Part shown: in pieces, positions 23,718 through 34,541 of the stretch
How the letters are laid out: every line of letters begins with the position of its first letter
Numbering within the stretch: position 1 is the stretch's first letter
NCBI GenBank assembly: GCA_944990035.1
Contig: CALYLX010000121.1
Span: 186,001-250,000 of the forward strand
From: Clitopilus passeckerianus
Taxonomy: Eukaryota; Basidiomycota; Agaricomycetes; Agaricales; Entolomataceae
Direction of reading: 5' to 3'
DNA length: 64,000 nucleotides
Made by a program: the position numbers and the translations under genes
The notes under the pieces: model-generated
The model's input: the letters and a program-made list of their open reading frames with translations, nothing else
What the model was told of the DNA's origin: nothing
Database searches by the model: none

Positions 23718-25609
23718 TCACATTAATAAAATCCCCCTTGCGATCCATGCTATCAATGCGTGGTGGGATAACAGCTCGCTTTGAATTGTAGCTTCTGTCA
23801 AAGATCGCAAGTACTTGAGGGCTACATCGAATGGTAAACCTTGACTTTCATTTTGTTCGCCGTCAAGTTCGGTGGTGTCGCCATGACGCGCATTGACACC
23901 CTTGGGCGGGGTCAAGATACATTTGTCGACCTCGATGGACTCCAGCGTCGAAGCCCACGACACGAGGTCCGAGGAGTAAGCGGAGGTCGGAGCCGGTGAG
24001 TCCAGTGACTTTCGTAAGGGAGACATGTCGAAGGCTTCGGATGGGGTGGCATGTTAGAAGGTGCAAATGTGACCGTCTAGGTAGCCCTCATTAACGATAA
24101 GGGTCTCAAGTTGGAAGGGAAAGTGATCTGTTCCAATGTTCATCTAGGGAGTACGAAACAACATCAGAACGCATAACATGCAACAGGAACAAGAATTTCA
24201 CTGACATTCCCTTTGGGAGGCGATGGCCTAGCTAAAGAACGCCTTATAGATGAGAGATTTCAGTAAAATTCCGAACTCAATCAATGACAATTGTCACGTC
24301 AAGTAACACTTACAGACCAGAACTCTCAGCTTCCTCCAACCTCGTATAACATCCAAAACGTCCTTCGTCGACAACGTCGGGAGACCTGTCGGCACCAATT
24401 GTCCATGTCGATCCCTCATCCTTCCCATCCCCACCGCTCTGAGCTCCTCCACATCAACTAGACTTCTCAACGCCTCCCTAATATCCGCATGGTCCACCAT
24501 TGGGGAATGGGTGGAAATGAATCTCAACCCTCTAGCACACCTAATGAATTCTTCCGTCGCCTTCAGCACATCCTCCAACTTCTGCGTATCCAAAAGTTGA
24601 ATTTGGCCCGCTGAGTCTTGGACTGGATCCCTCCCGTTCCCGTGTCTCGGAATAGCCTGCTGGTTACAGTGACTGTCCACGCGGGGAGAGAGCAATCCAA
24701 CCCGAGGGAGGATCACCATATTTAGCCTAAGTCCTGAGAATTGCTGAATGGAACTGAAGATGGCAAGGTATTGGCCTGTTGGGAGTTCCCAGACTCTCCA
24801 AGCTGGGTTATCCCAGATCAAGTCGAGAGAAGGGAGCCACTGGGTGGATAGGGTGGCTAGGGGGAGTACGTGGCGGGCATAACTTCTGGGGTCATGCATT
24901 TGGCGTACTCTTTGGGAAGCGAGGTATACAATCCTCTTCAAAAGTTGCTTTGGCAGCATTGGGAATGCGGTGTATGTTCCGGATATCGGCGTTGTTTGGG
25001 GGATTCTGAGCTCGTAATGCCATACGTTGAACGGGGGATAAATTAGAACGCTTTGGGAACCAGCGTGGTATACCCCGCGGGGCTGGTATTCGAATGAGAC
25101 GAAGAAAGCATGAGTTTCCGGAGTACATGTGTAGGTGGCGTCATGCAGGACGAGGTATGGCTCTCGTCCCGCCACCAGCGAATGCAACGCCGATGCATCT
25201 ACAGGCCGAAGAAACTGGAAGTTTTCCCCGTTGATGTTAGGTTTCAAGGGGTCGGCAATGAGTTTAATTATCAAGAGCTTGTCGGAGGGGAGTTGCCTCC
25301 CCGTCGTCTCGGGGCTACGAAGCGAAGAGGACGCAGGGAGTGACGTTCTCTGGGTCGGACTTATATGAGCGTCAGGCAGTCCAATTCAATCTAGACGCAC
25401 CTGGATCTCCGTCCACCCATGTCTTGTTTTGCGATGATGAGTAGCCGTACTGCATATACACCGAGATAACTTCCAGAATCGAGGCTGAGTCTGATCATGC
25501 AGGTTTTGCGTTTTCTGGACGAGCCGGGGTCATGATAGAAGTCGATTTCGTTCGCGTAGAGCCAGTAGTTGTCAGAGTCCCGCCCCCTGATGTGTCGGAG
25601 GGTGGGCAT
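23718..25609 (-). pseudogene. F-box-like family protein, copy B; C-terminal part frame-shifted
   Basis: Exon 1 (25609 to about 25400) starts MPTLRHIRGRDSDNYWLY and carries KTCMIRLSLDSGSYLGV, nearly identical in copy C. The large second exon (about 25330-24310) reads DKLLIIKLIADPLKP, LHDATYTCTPETHAFFVSFE and an F-box-like block MLPKQLLKRIVYLASQ ... HVLPLATLSTQWLPSLDLIW. It then has a leucine-rich part ending GWRKLRVL. The final exon is readable only in pieces: FPFQLETLIVNEGYLDGH, a shift near 24060, HLLTCHPIRSLRHVSLTKV, another shift near 23965, then DLVSWASTLESIEVDKCIL to the stop at 23718. Copy C reads through this region in one frame, so two indels are likely. If the 3' exon is dispensable the rest could still be translated. 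Function unknown. Confidence 0.6.
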
Positions 25610-26721
25610 ATGTTAAAATGAGGGAGGGGAGTGAGCTGGAGCCAACGTAGGCAGAACTCCTTCAAGTCGGAACGGTAACGTGCTTTTCGGGTGTCTGATG
25701 ATTTCTTGATATATGTAGTAGAGTTTTGGTCAGCACCATGTAATGAGCGCTAGCGCCTATAGACACGAGCAATTCTACATGGTGAGGCCGGTGAGGCCTT
25801 GAGCAGGTGGTAGATTTCTGGAGAAATTGTATTGGGACTTGCCCCATGCTTGATCGGAGTGCTTTCAGCGGAACCCTCCGAAATCTAATCGGGCCATCGC
25901 GGCGGGATCCGAGGAGCACCAAGTGAAGGATATTTGAAATTGCTTTGGTCTCATGTAATGGTCTCAAGCAGTGGAGATGCGTATTAGCGCTCTTGCATTG
26001 ACGCCCATTGACCTGAAGAGATGGGGCGCCGAACTGATCGTTTATTGTCCAAATAAGCAGCAATAAGCAGTGGTCACAAGAAGTCATGGAGCCTGCAAGT
26101 ACAGCCTCTCAAAAGCGCCAACTTACGTCAGTTTCTGCAACGATTTCCATGACGTCCCCCCAAGCGATCCAAGCCTTGGATTCAAACACGATACACGGTC
26201 GGGACATTTCCTTGACCAGTGCCAGTAGTACTATCAACCAATATTTTACTCCCCACGGTGCGCCTAGTCTCAGCTAAGGCCTTATTTTCTCCTCACAAAC
26301 ATCAAATAGATGTTATGGCGATTTTGAGGCAAAACAGCGCACTTGGAGCACTGCACGACTCAGCAGAACGCTATGATCCTCCGAAATGCCATCCAGAGAC
26401 ACGAAATGCCGTGCTTCACCAGATTGACCGATGGGCGCGAGGCCATATCAATAAGCCTGTCTATGGCTCAATGGTGCGGCAGGGGCAGGGAAATCAGCTA
26501 TCGCTCAAACTATGGTCGAGCGGTGGAAAGAACAGCGTCTCCCTGTGGCCGCCTTCTTCGTCTGGCGTACTGGTCCCAGACGCAACCAAAAGACCCATCT
26601 TGTTCCCACAATCGCGTTCCAGCTCGTCACCGTTTTCCAAAGCACCAAACGCCTGGTTAAAGAAGCCGTTTGTTCGGCTGGGATATTTGACCGAAGTCTC
26701 AAAGCCCAAATGGATGAATTA

Positions 26722-26747
26722 CAGCCATTTGCAAAATGTTAGGCCAC
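26722..26747 (+). repeat. Left terminal inverted repeat of the MITE
   Basis: 26 bp, complementary to 26934-26959 except at two positions. Both differences are CA or TG here against CG in the right repeat. Confidence 0.85.
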
Positions 26748-26933
26748 CACGGAAATAATATGTACATAGGCTGGGTTGAAAGTTCTGATACCCGAGGAGT
26801 CTGGAACTCAAGCCAGGGGTAGTGGATGGGGAGGCGAGCACTGCGTCTGCCAGGGCTTGCAACAGACCCTGGAAAGAGCCTTCGCATATGTATCAATAAT
26901 TTTGGCTCCGCCTCTCTGCGTCTTTTTGACCCA

Positions 26934-26959
26934 GTGGCCTAACGTTTTGCAAACGGCTG
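26934..26959 (-). repeat. Right terminal inverted repeat of the MITE
   Basis: 26 bp, pairs with 26722-26747 at 24 positions and keeps CpG at the two that differ. Confidence 0.85.
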
Positions 26960-28355
26960 TAATTGTTCGCCGGCTCAACGCTGTACCCAGGCATCCCCAA
27001 CTTATCATTGTCATTGATGGCCTTGACGAATGCTGCGAGGATATGCCAGGCCAGGATCACGAGAGCCAGCAGAAAGAAGTTCTGGAGGCGGTAGCTTTTG
27101 GCTGTCAGAAAAGCCCATCTCTTCGTTTCTTCGTCGTAAGCCGAGCCGAGCGTCAAATCCGAGAATCGTTTGGTATAGGCTTTTTGAAAAACCACACACG
27201 CCAAGTTTCCCTCAACAATGATCCCAATGTGGATGCCGACATTCGACTTTACCTTGATTGCAAGTTCGAGGAGATCAGATAGTGGAGCCCGGACGCTGAC
27301 TCGTCCTGACCATCAGAATCCCAGCTCTCATTACTTGTCCAGAAATCCTCTGGGCAGTTCATTTATCCCTCTAGTGTTGTACGATTCGTCAGCAGGCCCC
27401 GCCGAAACCCTCTGCTCAGCCTCGAAACAGTTTTGAAACTCAACTACAAACCTCCAGATCCTCGGGCCGATTACCCCATTGCGGAGATAGATGCGCTATA
27501 CAGCTTTGTTCTGAAGTCTGTTCTGCCACTCTCGTGGCCCTTTGTCAAGGATATTCTTGGCGTCGTATGTCATGAACCAGGCGCTGATACCAGAACCCGC
27601 GATCTCAGAGCAATGGGAGAAACTACAGGGTTATCAGATACCTTTGCCAACCGGCCAGGTGACCACACCCCCGCCTTTTTTGGGCAATATCTTTTCATCA
27701 GCCCCACAGATGTCCACAGACACCTCACCGATATGCACTCTATACTGGATATTCAAGCTTCCGTTTGAACGAAGCTACCAATTCGATTCTTACACGCAAC
27801 ATTCTCTGAATTCCTAACGGATAAAGCTCGTTCATGCGAAATTTTCGTCAGCAAGGAGGATTATTCCTCTCGCAAACGGCTTCTCCTCCTCAAACATGTG
27901 TGGGAATGCACCAAAGAGGCGAACATATATAAAACATGGCACCTTTACAACCTTCTTGCGAGGGCCCTGGATCATTGTCCACCCTCCGAGGAATTGAACA
28001 ATGGGCTGTTGGCTCTGATGGCTGACGAAGTTGGACTTCGGCCTAGCTCTTCAACTGCCGCTACAGTGAACGCCGATTCTAGAATTCACGGTAGTGGCAG
28101 CCCTTCCCGTCAAGTTGTGCCCTATTTGAATGCAAGACAAAAGGTGAGATTCTTGACGTATCTCCTGGTATGCACACGTCTCTCTTTGGAATCCTCCCTC
28201 TGACAATGGCCGTGGCGTTCTAGCGATGCCATGATGAACTCAAGTCCCCACCTATGGACAACAGGCCTTTCTGGTCACGAGCACCATGGCAAAGGTCAAA
28301 AACCCGTCAATTATTAGTGCAGAAGATCAGTGAGCTTGAGGGGCAGATAGTTTAG

Positions 28356-28742
28356 GTGGACATTCCAGGGAGGAGGATGCCTTCGGCGGAAGCACGAGTG
28401 GGGGGATTGCTCAGCTAACTTTGCCCGCATGTGATGAAGTTAGAGACCCAGACGCTGTGGCTTTATGTGAATACTCAGAATGCATTTCGATTTGTCGTAC
28501 AGATGCCTACCTCTACTACCTCTATACCTAATTCTCTTTGACGGCTACACTGTTCGCCGAGGGATTACTGTGCGGTATTTTCTTCATCTTCGTGCATTTT
28601 TTTTGGTGGACCGCGAACAAAAAATACAACCACTATTTCCGGTGTGATGTCTCTGTATAATATAGCAATTGCGATCTCGGTGAACCAGACCCCATAGGTA
28701 CCGATTACTTCCATAAACTCTCTGAGGTTTAGTAGGCTTCCT
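28356..28742. other. Intergenic between convergent NACHT loci
   Basis: 387 bp holding the 3' regions of the NACHT pseudogene and the intact NACHT gene. No gene or repeat seen. Confidence 0.5.
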
Positions 28743-30769
28743 TCAAAGATCGACCGCGAATACTTTCAAAGCCACAATCGCTATGAAGGCTATCCCTGTT
28801 GTCAAGACTGCAATAGCCAGCATCCGGCACTGATCCACCCCCACATCCACCGTCGGGCCTAAAGGGTGCTCCCAGCAGGTATGCTTGTCCAACTGAGTGA
28901 TCAATCGTGATAACCGCCTCCGGGTGCTCCATCTTCTTAGCAGCGAGGATTCAAGCTCCTTGACATTACATTTCTACGAAGGCCACTTTAATTAAGTACG
29001 TAGAGGAGAGGTTGCAGAGTACATACCTGTAGATACTGCAGAATCTCATGGTACTGAACGATATGCAGTGACCCAAGCAGTCTGAGCCTGTATTCCGAGA
29101 TGAGGGATCCCATATCGACACTTCTCAAATACTGATGATATCGTTGGTCATCGGCACCCATTGCTGCTTCAAGACCGTGTTTCATTTTTAGGGATGGAGG
29201 GCACATCGTGGCAAGGCGAAGTGATATAGCATCCTGAATGATGGCTTGGTCATACTCTGGGGATGGTTGTGCCGTCGCCGAGGCGATAAGAGCATGCTTG
29301 AACCAGTTAACGAAATGTGACAGGGTAGCCCTGTCCAGAGATGCAGCGAACTCCCGCGACCGCGATTGGTCTAAGAGAAAGTCCGCAAATGAAGCGTGAA
29401 GGAACTGAAGCGGAAGGCTTTTGGAAAGCTCAGGGGGAGGTATATCCAAGATAGAATGCAGATCCGTCAAATGCACGTATATTTGGCCGGGTTCAATGAA
29501 CTGTAGCTTCTCTAAGAACGCGGGTGAAAGGTCGACAATTCCCGGGAATGCTCCTGACCCTGAACCCATGTCGTAACATAGACATTCCAGGATATCGAAT
29601 ACGGCACGGCGGGAGCACGGTGCGACTGCCTGAAGTATATGTCGGTAGAGAGCATCGAGTTCAGAGAATGGGTTTTCCACTAGCTCTGAGCTAAGACCAA
29701 CTCCAAGGACTATTCGAAGTCGACGCCTTGGGTCAGTTCGCGGGGCGCTAATGTACCGAATCACGGTGGACGGGTAGGAAAAATTCCCTGATGATTTTTC
29801 GACAAGGTGGGTAATAGTGTCCTCAGGTAGCCAGGCCGTTCCTCGAAGAAACGTATGTTTCTGCTTGATTTCGTCGAACTTGCACTGAAGGAAGAGTTCT
29901 ATATCGGCATCTGGATCCCAATGTCGAGTGAGCGCTAATATTTCTGACATGGAGACAAGAACGCGTTCCGCAAAACTCTCCCGAATTTGGTGCTCCGGTC
30001 GACTGGCGATGAGGAATTTCAAGGGTAGGTTGTGAAATGATATGGATGCGATTGCATGGAGGATGTCGCGCTGCTGCTCCTCGTAAGTTGCATGAGATAG
30101 ATCCTGGCAGCATTCATCCAGGCCATCAATGACGATGACTACAGGGTCCAAAGGTTGATGCTGGTCATTGACTGACTTCAGCGGCTGGACAACGAGCGCC
30201 TCGACCTGCCTGTCAATATTCTTCGAGAAAATGCACATGTCCTTCGCAATAGCTCTTTCAATATGGGGAGGGGTAGCGAGTATGGACAGGGAAATCTGAT
30301 ATGCGAGAGTTGGGATGAGGTATGTCATGGTGTTGCGACGGGTGTATCTGCGGCGGAAGAAGAAACTGGCAGCGAGCAATCCACTTTTACTCCATCTGTC
30401 CGCGAGCGTTTGGGCAATAGCAGACTTTCCGGCACCAGCAGCACCATGAAGCCATAGAATAGGTGGACTATGATGACCGATTAGCGCCCAGCGGTCAATG
30501 GTATCCAAAATGGCCACGCGAGTTTCTGGATGGCATTTTGGTGGGTTAAAACGTTCGGCTGCATCGTGCAGAGCACCAGTTGCGACATGCTCCCTTAAGG
30601 CTTTGACTGGAAAGAAAGGCTGTCAGTTTTGGAAAGGTGTGCAAACGGACATAAGACGAGACGTACTTGAGCTCAGCTCAGTGGGGTGGTTGTTGATAAT
30701 AGCTTTTTTCACGCTATTAAAAGTTCCGTTGTAGATTTCAACGCCTTCAGCATTCTTCAATATCGACAT
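28743..30769 (-). CDS. NACHT-domain (NLR-like) protein with C-terminal transmembrane helix
   Basis: Intact, about 630 residues, three exons. Exon 1 starts MSILKNAEGVEIYNGTFNSV and ends at an intron with gtacgt...ccag (about 30602-30665). Exon 2 holds TGALHDAAERFNPPKC, Walker A in LHGAAGAGKSAIAQTL (about residue 90), Walker B in VVIVIDGLDECCQD, and the winged-helix region with LVEKSSGNFSYPSTVIRYI and LQFLHASFADFLLDQ. An intron after EILQYLQ (gtatgt...caag) leads to a last exon of about 71 residues, ending with a hydrophobic segment MLAIAVLTTGIAFIAIVALK and stop at 28743. Without that intron the protein stops at 28988 and lacks the helix. Fungal NACHT proteins are thought to act in non-self recognition and programmed cell death. 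No WD, ankyrin or TPR repeats follow the NACHT core. Confidence 0.87.
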
Positions 30770-31105
30770 TATGAGTTAATGACAGGGCGTAGTTGCGAAG
30801 GCTGGGCAGCTTGGAGTCCAAGGTGGTGCCTCATGAACGACATGCCCTGAAAGTTGGTGGCTAGATGCTGAGAAGATAATTGATGTGGTAAGCCATGCCC
30901 CAAGGAACAGTCAAGCAAAAGGTCATAAATCTCTCATTTAATGGTCAATAAAAAATCTAGCGAGGTGCAGTAAATCCTATCGCACATCACAACAATACAG
31001 TTGAGGAAGAAAAGATATAATTATAAGTACACGGCGTTCGACCAAACTAGTCCTTATGCCCGCAATGCAAATTCGGTGACGTCCCAATGCAACTTCCCCA
31101 GAAAA
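30770..31105. other. Intergenic: NACHT upstream region and VPS4 downstream region
   Basis: 336 bp between two minus-strand genes. It should contain the promoter of the intact NACHT gene and the VPS4 3' UTR. No TATA box or repeat recognised. Confidence 0.45.
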
Positions 31106-32769
31106 TCAACCGGACTCTCCACTCTCCTTCGTCCAATCTTCATGCCTCTTGATGTCTGCCTCCGTCACCGTCGGTCTGGTGCTTTCCAAACTCTTGACGA
31201 AATCCTTGATGGTCAACGCAGGTTCAATGAGCTCGTCGCTCTCCACCGCCGTCCAATCCCTCTCTATGGCTTCTGAATCTCCAGGGCTACACGGCGTCCA
31301 CTTCTGCTTTCCGCTTTCTGGGTCATTCACCGGCTTGAAGTGAGTGGCGGAGATGACTTTCCGCACAGGCTGCATCAAGGCGTCTCGCACGACAATGGAT
31401 ATGTCGGAGCCAGAGTAACCGTCAGTCTTGTCGGCGAGAAGGCGGTAGTCCTTGGGTGATAGTTGGTTTGGTGTGTCGCCAATATGAAGTTGGAACATCG
31501 TTCGCCTTGCATCAGCACCCGGGAGGGGGATGTATATCCGCTTTTCAAATCTGAATAAGGGTAAGCTTCTGACGTGCCGGAGCTGTGGTCAGGCTTACCG
31601 TCGCTTGATAGCATTGTCCAGCTGCCAGGGAATATTCGTTGCTCCGAGAACCAAGACACCTGTGTCATCATGCCCAACGCCATTCATCTGCACCAAAAAC
31701 TCGGTCTTGATCCTCCTAGAACCCTCTGACTCTGCTTCATTTCTCGTGCCCGCCAGCGAGTCAATCTCGTCAATGAAGATGATCGAAGGCTTGCTTTCCC
31801 TAGCCAATTCAAATAGCTGCCGCACTAATCTTGGTGAATGCGCAAATCAACATCAGAATACCGGGAAAAAGAAAACAGAGAATACACACCTCTCGGAGTC
31901 ACCCTGCCACTTGCTAACCAAGTCACTGGAAGAGACACTGAAGAAAGTGCTCTTTGCCTCCGTCGCAACTGCCTTTGCAAGAAAACTCTTTCCTGTGCCT
32001 GGCGGTCCATAAAGCAAGATGCCCCTCCACGGTGTCCTCTTGCCAGTGAATAGATGGGGGAACTTGATTGGTAAAATGACGGCTTCCTTCAGCGAGGCCT
32101 TGGCGGATTCTAGCCCAGCAACATCATCCCATCGCACATTGGGTGTTTCGGTGACGATAGCTCCCGAGAGAGCGCCGCGCAGTTTCTTTGTTTCGGGGTC
32201 CTCGTCGTTGGAATCGTCTGCACCCTTCCTGCGGAGAGCGCAGTTAATACTTGGCATCCGGGTGGTGGGTTGGGCAAACATTGGACATACTTCTTCACAG
32301 CCCCTCCGCTGTTACCTCCAGCAGCTTCAGCTTTGTCCTTCTCAAGGTGTTCTTTGAGGGTCTCAGCGCGTGCCAGGTATTCGTCGATCTTGTCCCTTAT
32401 AAGCACTTTCGATTTGTCGTTCTTCTCGTCTGTAGAACAATGTGAGCAATCGTGAAGAATCAAGGCTCGTGTAAGAGATAAATTTTGAGAGAGGAAACTT
32501 ACATTTCAGGGCCAGCATGAAGTAGTCCAATGACTCCGAATAAAGCTTGTACGCCGGGGCATACTGCTGTTTCGTATCAGCGTCAATAGCGCGCTGGACC
32601 ACCTCAATGGCTCGCTAGTTTCATGGGATGCGTTTGCAGTGGATTTGAGCGTAATCATAGAGAGGTTATGGTTGTCGAAGTTGCATAGAGAGAGGAAGGG
32701 CATGGATCAGATGAAGACAATCTCAACATATCAGATTCGAGGACATACGTCGAGATTTCCTTTACTCAT
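31106..32769 (-). CDS. VPS4: Vacuolar protein sorting AAA ATPase Vps4
   Basis: Vps4 disassembles ESCRT-III polymers at endosomes and other membranes. The start at 32769 gives MSKGNLD, then an intron. The N-terminal MIT domain follows ([31 protein letters not shown], spliced to [19 protein letters not shown]). A charged linker precedes [20 protein letters not shown]. The AAA core shows [20 protein letters not shown] (Walker A), [20 protein letters not shown] (Walker B), [20 protein letters not shown] (sensor and arginine-finger region) and [20 protein letters not shown]. The C-terminal helix is [17 protein letters not shown], ending at 31106. About six introns. All key residues are present and the length (about 435) is normal. 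Two further MIT-type genes follow upstream on the same strand. Confidence 0.96.
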
Positions 32770-32814
32770 TGCGCCAAAATTACAAGCTGTTGCACTTTTG
32801 GCTCGCCTTTAGCG

Positions 32815-32824
32815 CTATATATAT
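32815..32824 (-). promoter_or_regulatory. Possible TATA element for VPS4
   Basis: A TATATATA run about 50 bp upstream of the VPS4 start codon on the coding strand. Position suits a core promoter with a short 5' UTR; the motif alone is weak evidence. Confidence 0.35.
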
Positions 32825-33073
32825 AGGAAATTTGTCAGGATTGAGGGCGGAGCGCTATAGCGTCTGGGAGGTGCGTGGCGGTGAGGTTCAGAGAGCAAAC
32901 CGACGTTGGCGAAGATGTTTGCATTTGCTTGGATCTAAGGCCTCTGCGCCCGCATGCACGCAGCCAACTTGGCGACCTTCTGGGACCGAACCATGACGAT
33001 TACCTCGTCATGCTCAAGAACTCCAAATCCTGGTACTTCAACCCGATAATATACCGAGAAATAGGATCCATGT

Positions 33074-33883
33074 CTAGCTGCTATTCCCTGAATGACCTCC
33101 CGCCTTCATCTGATCCATCAAGCTTTCAAGGTCCTCATCAGCTTTGTCCGGCGCTGGGCCTAAGTCACCTTCCAACCGCTTTCTTTCTTCCTCCAACTGC
33201 GCTTTGAGCTCCTCTGCTCTCGTCAGATATTTATGTGTCAGGGAAGATATCGTAGGCCTGATATTTGGATCTTTATTGACTAATAGCCATGCTCGTAAGA
33301 GAGACCATACATGAACCTGAAGAGAAAACATACATTTGAGTGCTAAAACGAAAAAATCCAATGCGTTGCAGTAGTATTTATACGCCTCAGAGTACTGCTT
33401 ATTTCGGTCAAACTCCTCGGCTCTGTCGACGTTTTCAAGTGCACGCTGTTGATGCTGTAGTTAGTGGTACCTGACGGACTGACTACAAGGTAGTCTTACG
33501 CGAACGTTGGGGTTCTCCTTTGCATCCTCCAGTGACGCATTACTTTTATCTATATAGTCCTTGATGATTTCCAGTCGCCCGGAATACTCTTCTACTTTCT
33601 TCGTGATTAGTTCGCGTGATGCAGGGCGTTGCTCGTCTACCAGTGAAGGCAGATCCAGTCAGGTTTTCTGTATTCAGACGAAAAGGACCGGGGCAAACAT
33701 TTCAACACGAGTCCGAAGTTATCCAGAGCCTCTTCATACAAGCGCTTCGCCTCAGAGTAGTTATGCCGAGTGTCTGCATCGATGGCGGACTTTACAAGCT
33801 CGATAGCCAGCTAGATCAACTGTCTAGTTAGTTGCATAAACCCCCATTGATGAAAGACGGACGTCTAAGTTGCGAGATCCCAT
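33074..33883 (-). CDS. Stand-alone tandem MIT-domain protein
   Basis: The start at 33883 reads MGSRNLD, parallel to MSKGNLD of VPS4. After a first intron comes MIT repeat 1: LAIELVKSAIDADTRHNYSE, EEALDNFGLVLK, spliced to YEQRPASRELITKKVEEYSG. A second MIT repeat follows: RALENVDRAEEFDRNKQYSE, NALDFFVLALK, spliced to NKDPNIRPTISSLTHKYLTR. The tail is Glu/Lys-rich and ends DLESLMDQMKAGGHSGNSS at 33074. There is no AAA domain. In both repeats and in VPS4 an intron interrupts the gene right after the (V/A)LK codon, in the same phase, which argues for duplication from one MIT-coding module. MIT domains bind C-terminal helices of ESCRT-III subunits. A regulatory or competitor role towards VPS4 is inference. 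Confidence 0.75.
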
Positions 33884-34541
33884 AGCTTGGCCTATAAGAA
33901 AGCTTAAGGTTGGAGGGAAGCACGACGAGGGGCTGTGTTGTAAGTTGTAACCCTGGTGTTGACACTGATCTAATCGGTGCCATGACCCGATTCAGCTACC
34001 AGTATCTGTAGTTTGTTGACACGAGCCTGGTAGTCGGGGTTAATTCGTCAATGCTTGGATGATGGAGGATGAGTTATAACCTCAAAACACCCACTTCCAG
34101 GGACGGACGCTCTGCAATACCTCGGGGCGTCTTCACGGTATCTGCTGGGTACCATGCAAGTGCGGAGCAAACGTAAAGGGTTCCGGACAAGCATATGAGA
34201 GAGATGATATGACGGGAGAGGACATCCCATCCTGCCCGTGTGGCGCATTACTCGAAGTCCTGACATGATCAGAACCAACTGAAAAGGCGTAGGAACGCTT
34301 CCTAACATCTTGGGGGGAATGCGTATATTATGCGAGGCTAGGTTTTGTTCTAAATGTACGAGTAGGATCGGTATAAGGATTCGTCGCTAGGATGCGTCGT
34401 TCTCCGTCGTTCTTTGGTGGGTTCGTGATGAAGCCTTGGGCATCTATACGCCTAAGCTACCAGATCCGGATCGTCCAACTTTTGAATACAGAGCGTCTTA
34501 GATTTCCCAACAATATATGTGATGGGTGGAAAGATGTATAC
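33884..34541. other. Intergenic, no supported gene
   Basis: 658 bp between the tandem-MIT and membrane MIT-like genes. A short minus-strand frame at 34048-34308 has no motif. A strong-looking donor (gtgagtatac, minus strand, about 34533-34542) could extend the membrane MIT-like gene into this interval. Confidence 0.4.

Larger units (their letters stand above)
26722..26959. mobile_element. MITE, 238 bp, TA target-site duplication
   Basis: This non-coding element has 26-bp terminal inverted repeats: left 26722-26747 begins CAGCCATTTGCAAAATG and right 26934-26959 ends GTTTTGCAAACGGCTG, with 24 of 26 positions pairing. It is flanked on both sides by TA (26720-26721 and 26960-26961). Removing the element plus one TA restores an open frame, MDELIVRRLNAV, matching the other NACHT genes. 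This shows the insertion point and the duplication directly. TA duplication suggests mobilisation by a Tc1/mariner-type transposase, none of which is in the window. Confidence 0.88.
26086..28355 (+). pseudogene. NACHT-domain (NLR-like) pseudogene, TIHGRDI type, with MITE insertion
   Basis: Exon 1 (26086; a second ATG lies at 26149) reads MTSPQAIQALDSNTIHGRDI, the same N-terminal type as the pseudogene at 10.9 kb. After an intron (about 26255-26310) comes LGALHDSAERYDPPKCHPET. A one-base loss near 26460 shifts the frame just before the Walker A text LNGAAGAGKSAIAQTM. A 238-bp inverted-repeat element interrupts the coding sequence after MDEL (26722-26959). Walker B follows in LIIVIDGLDECCED. 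Further lesions are TAG at 27280-27282, an early TGA near 27308, and TGA at about 27766 within DIQASV-x-TKLPIRFLHATF. The 3' part is otherwise readable (FLTDKARSCEIF, then a last exon ending KISELEGQIV at 28355). It is convergent with the intact NACHT gene at 28.7 kb. Confidence 0.85.

Noticed and set aside
25662..26087. Minus-strand frame of 141 codons between F-box-like copy B and the NACHT pseudogene
   Set aside because: His/Leu-rich, no recognisable domain, and it covers what should be two promoters.
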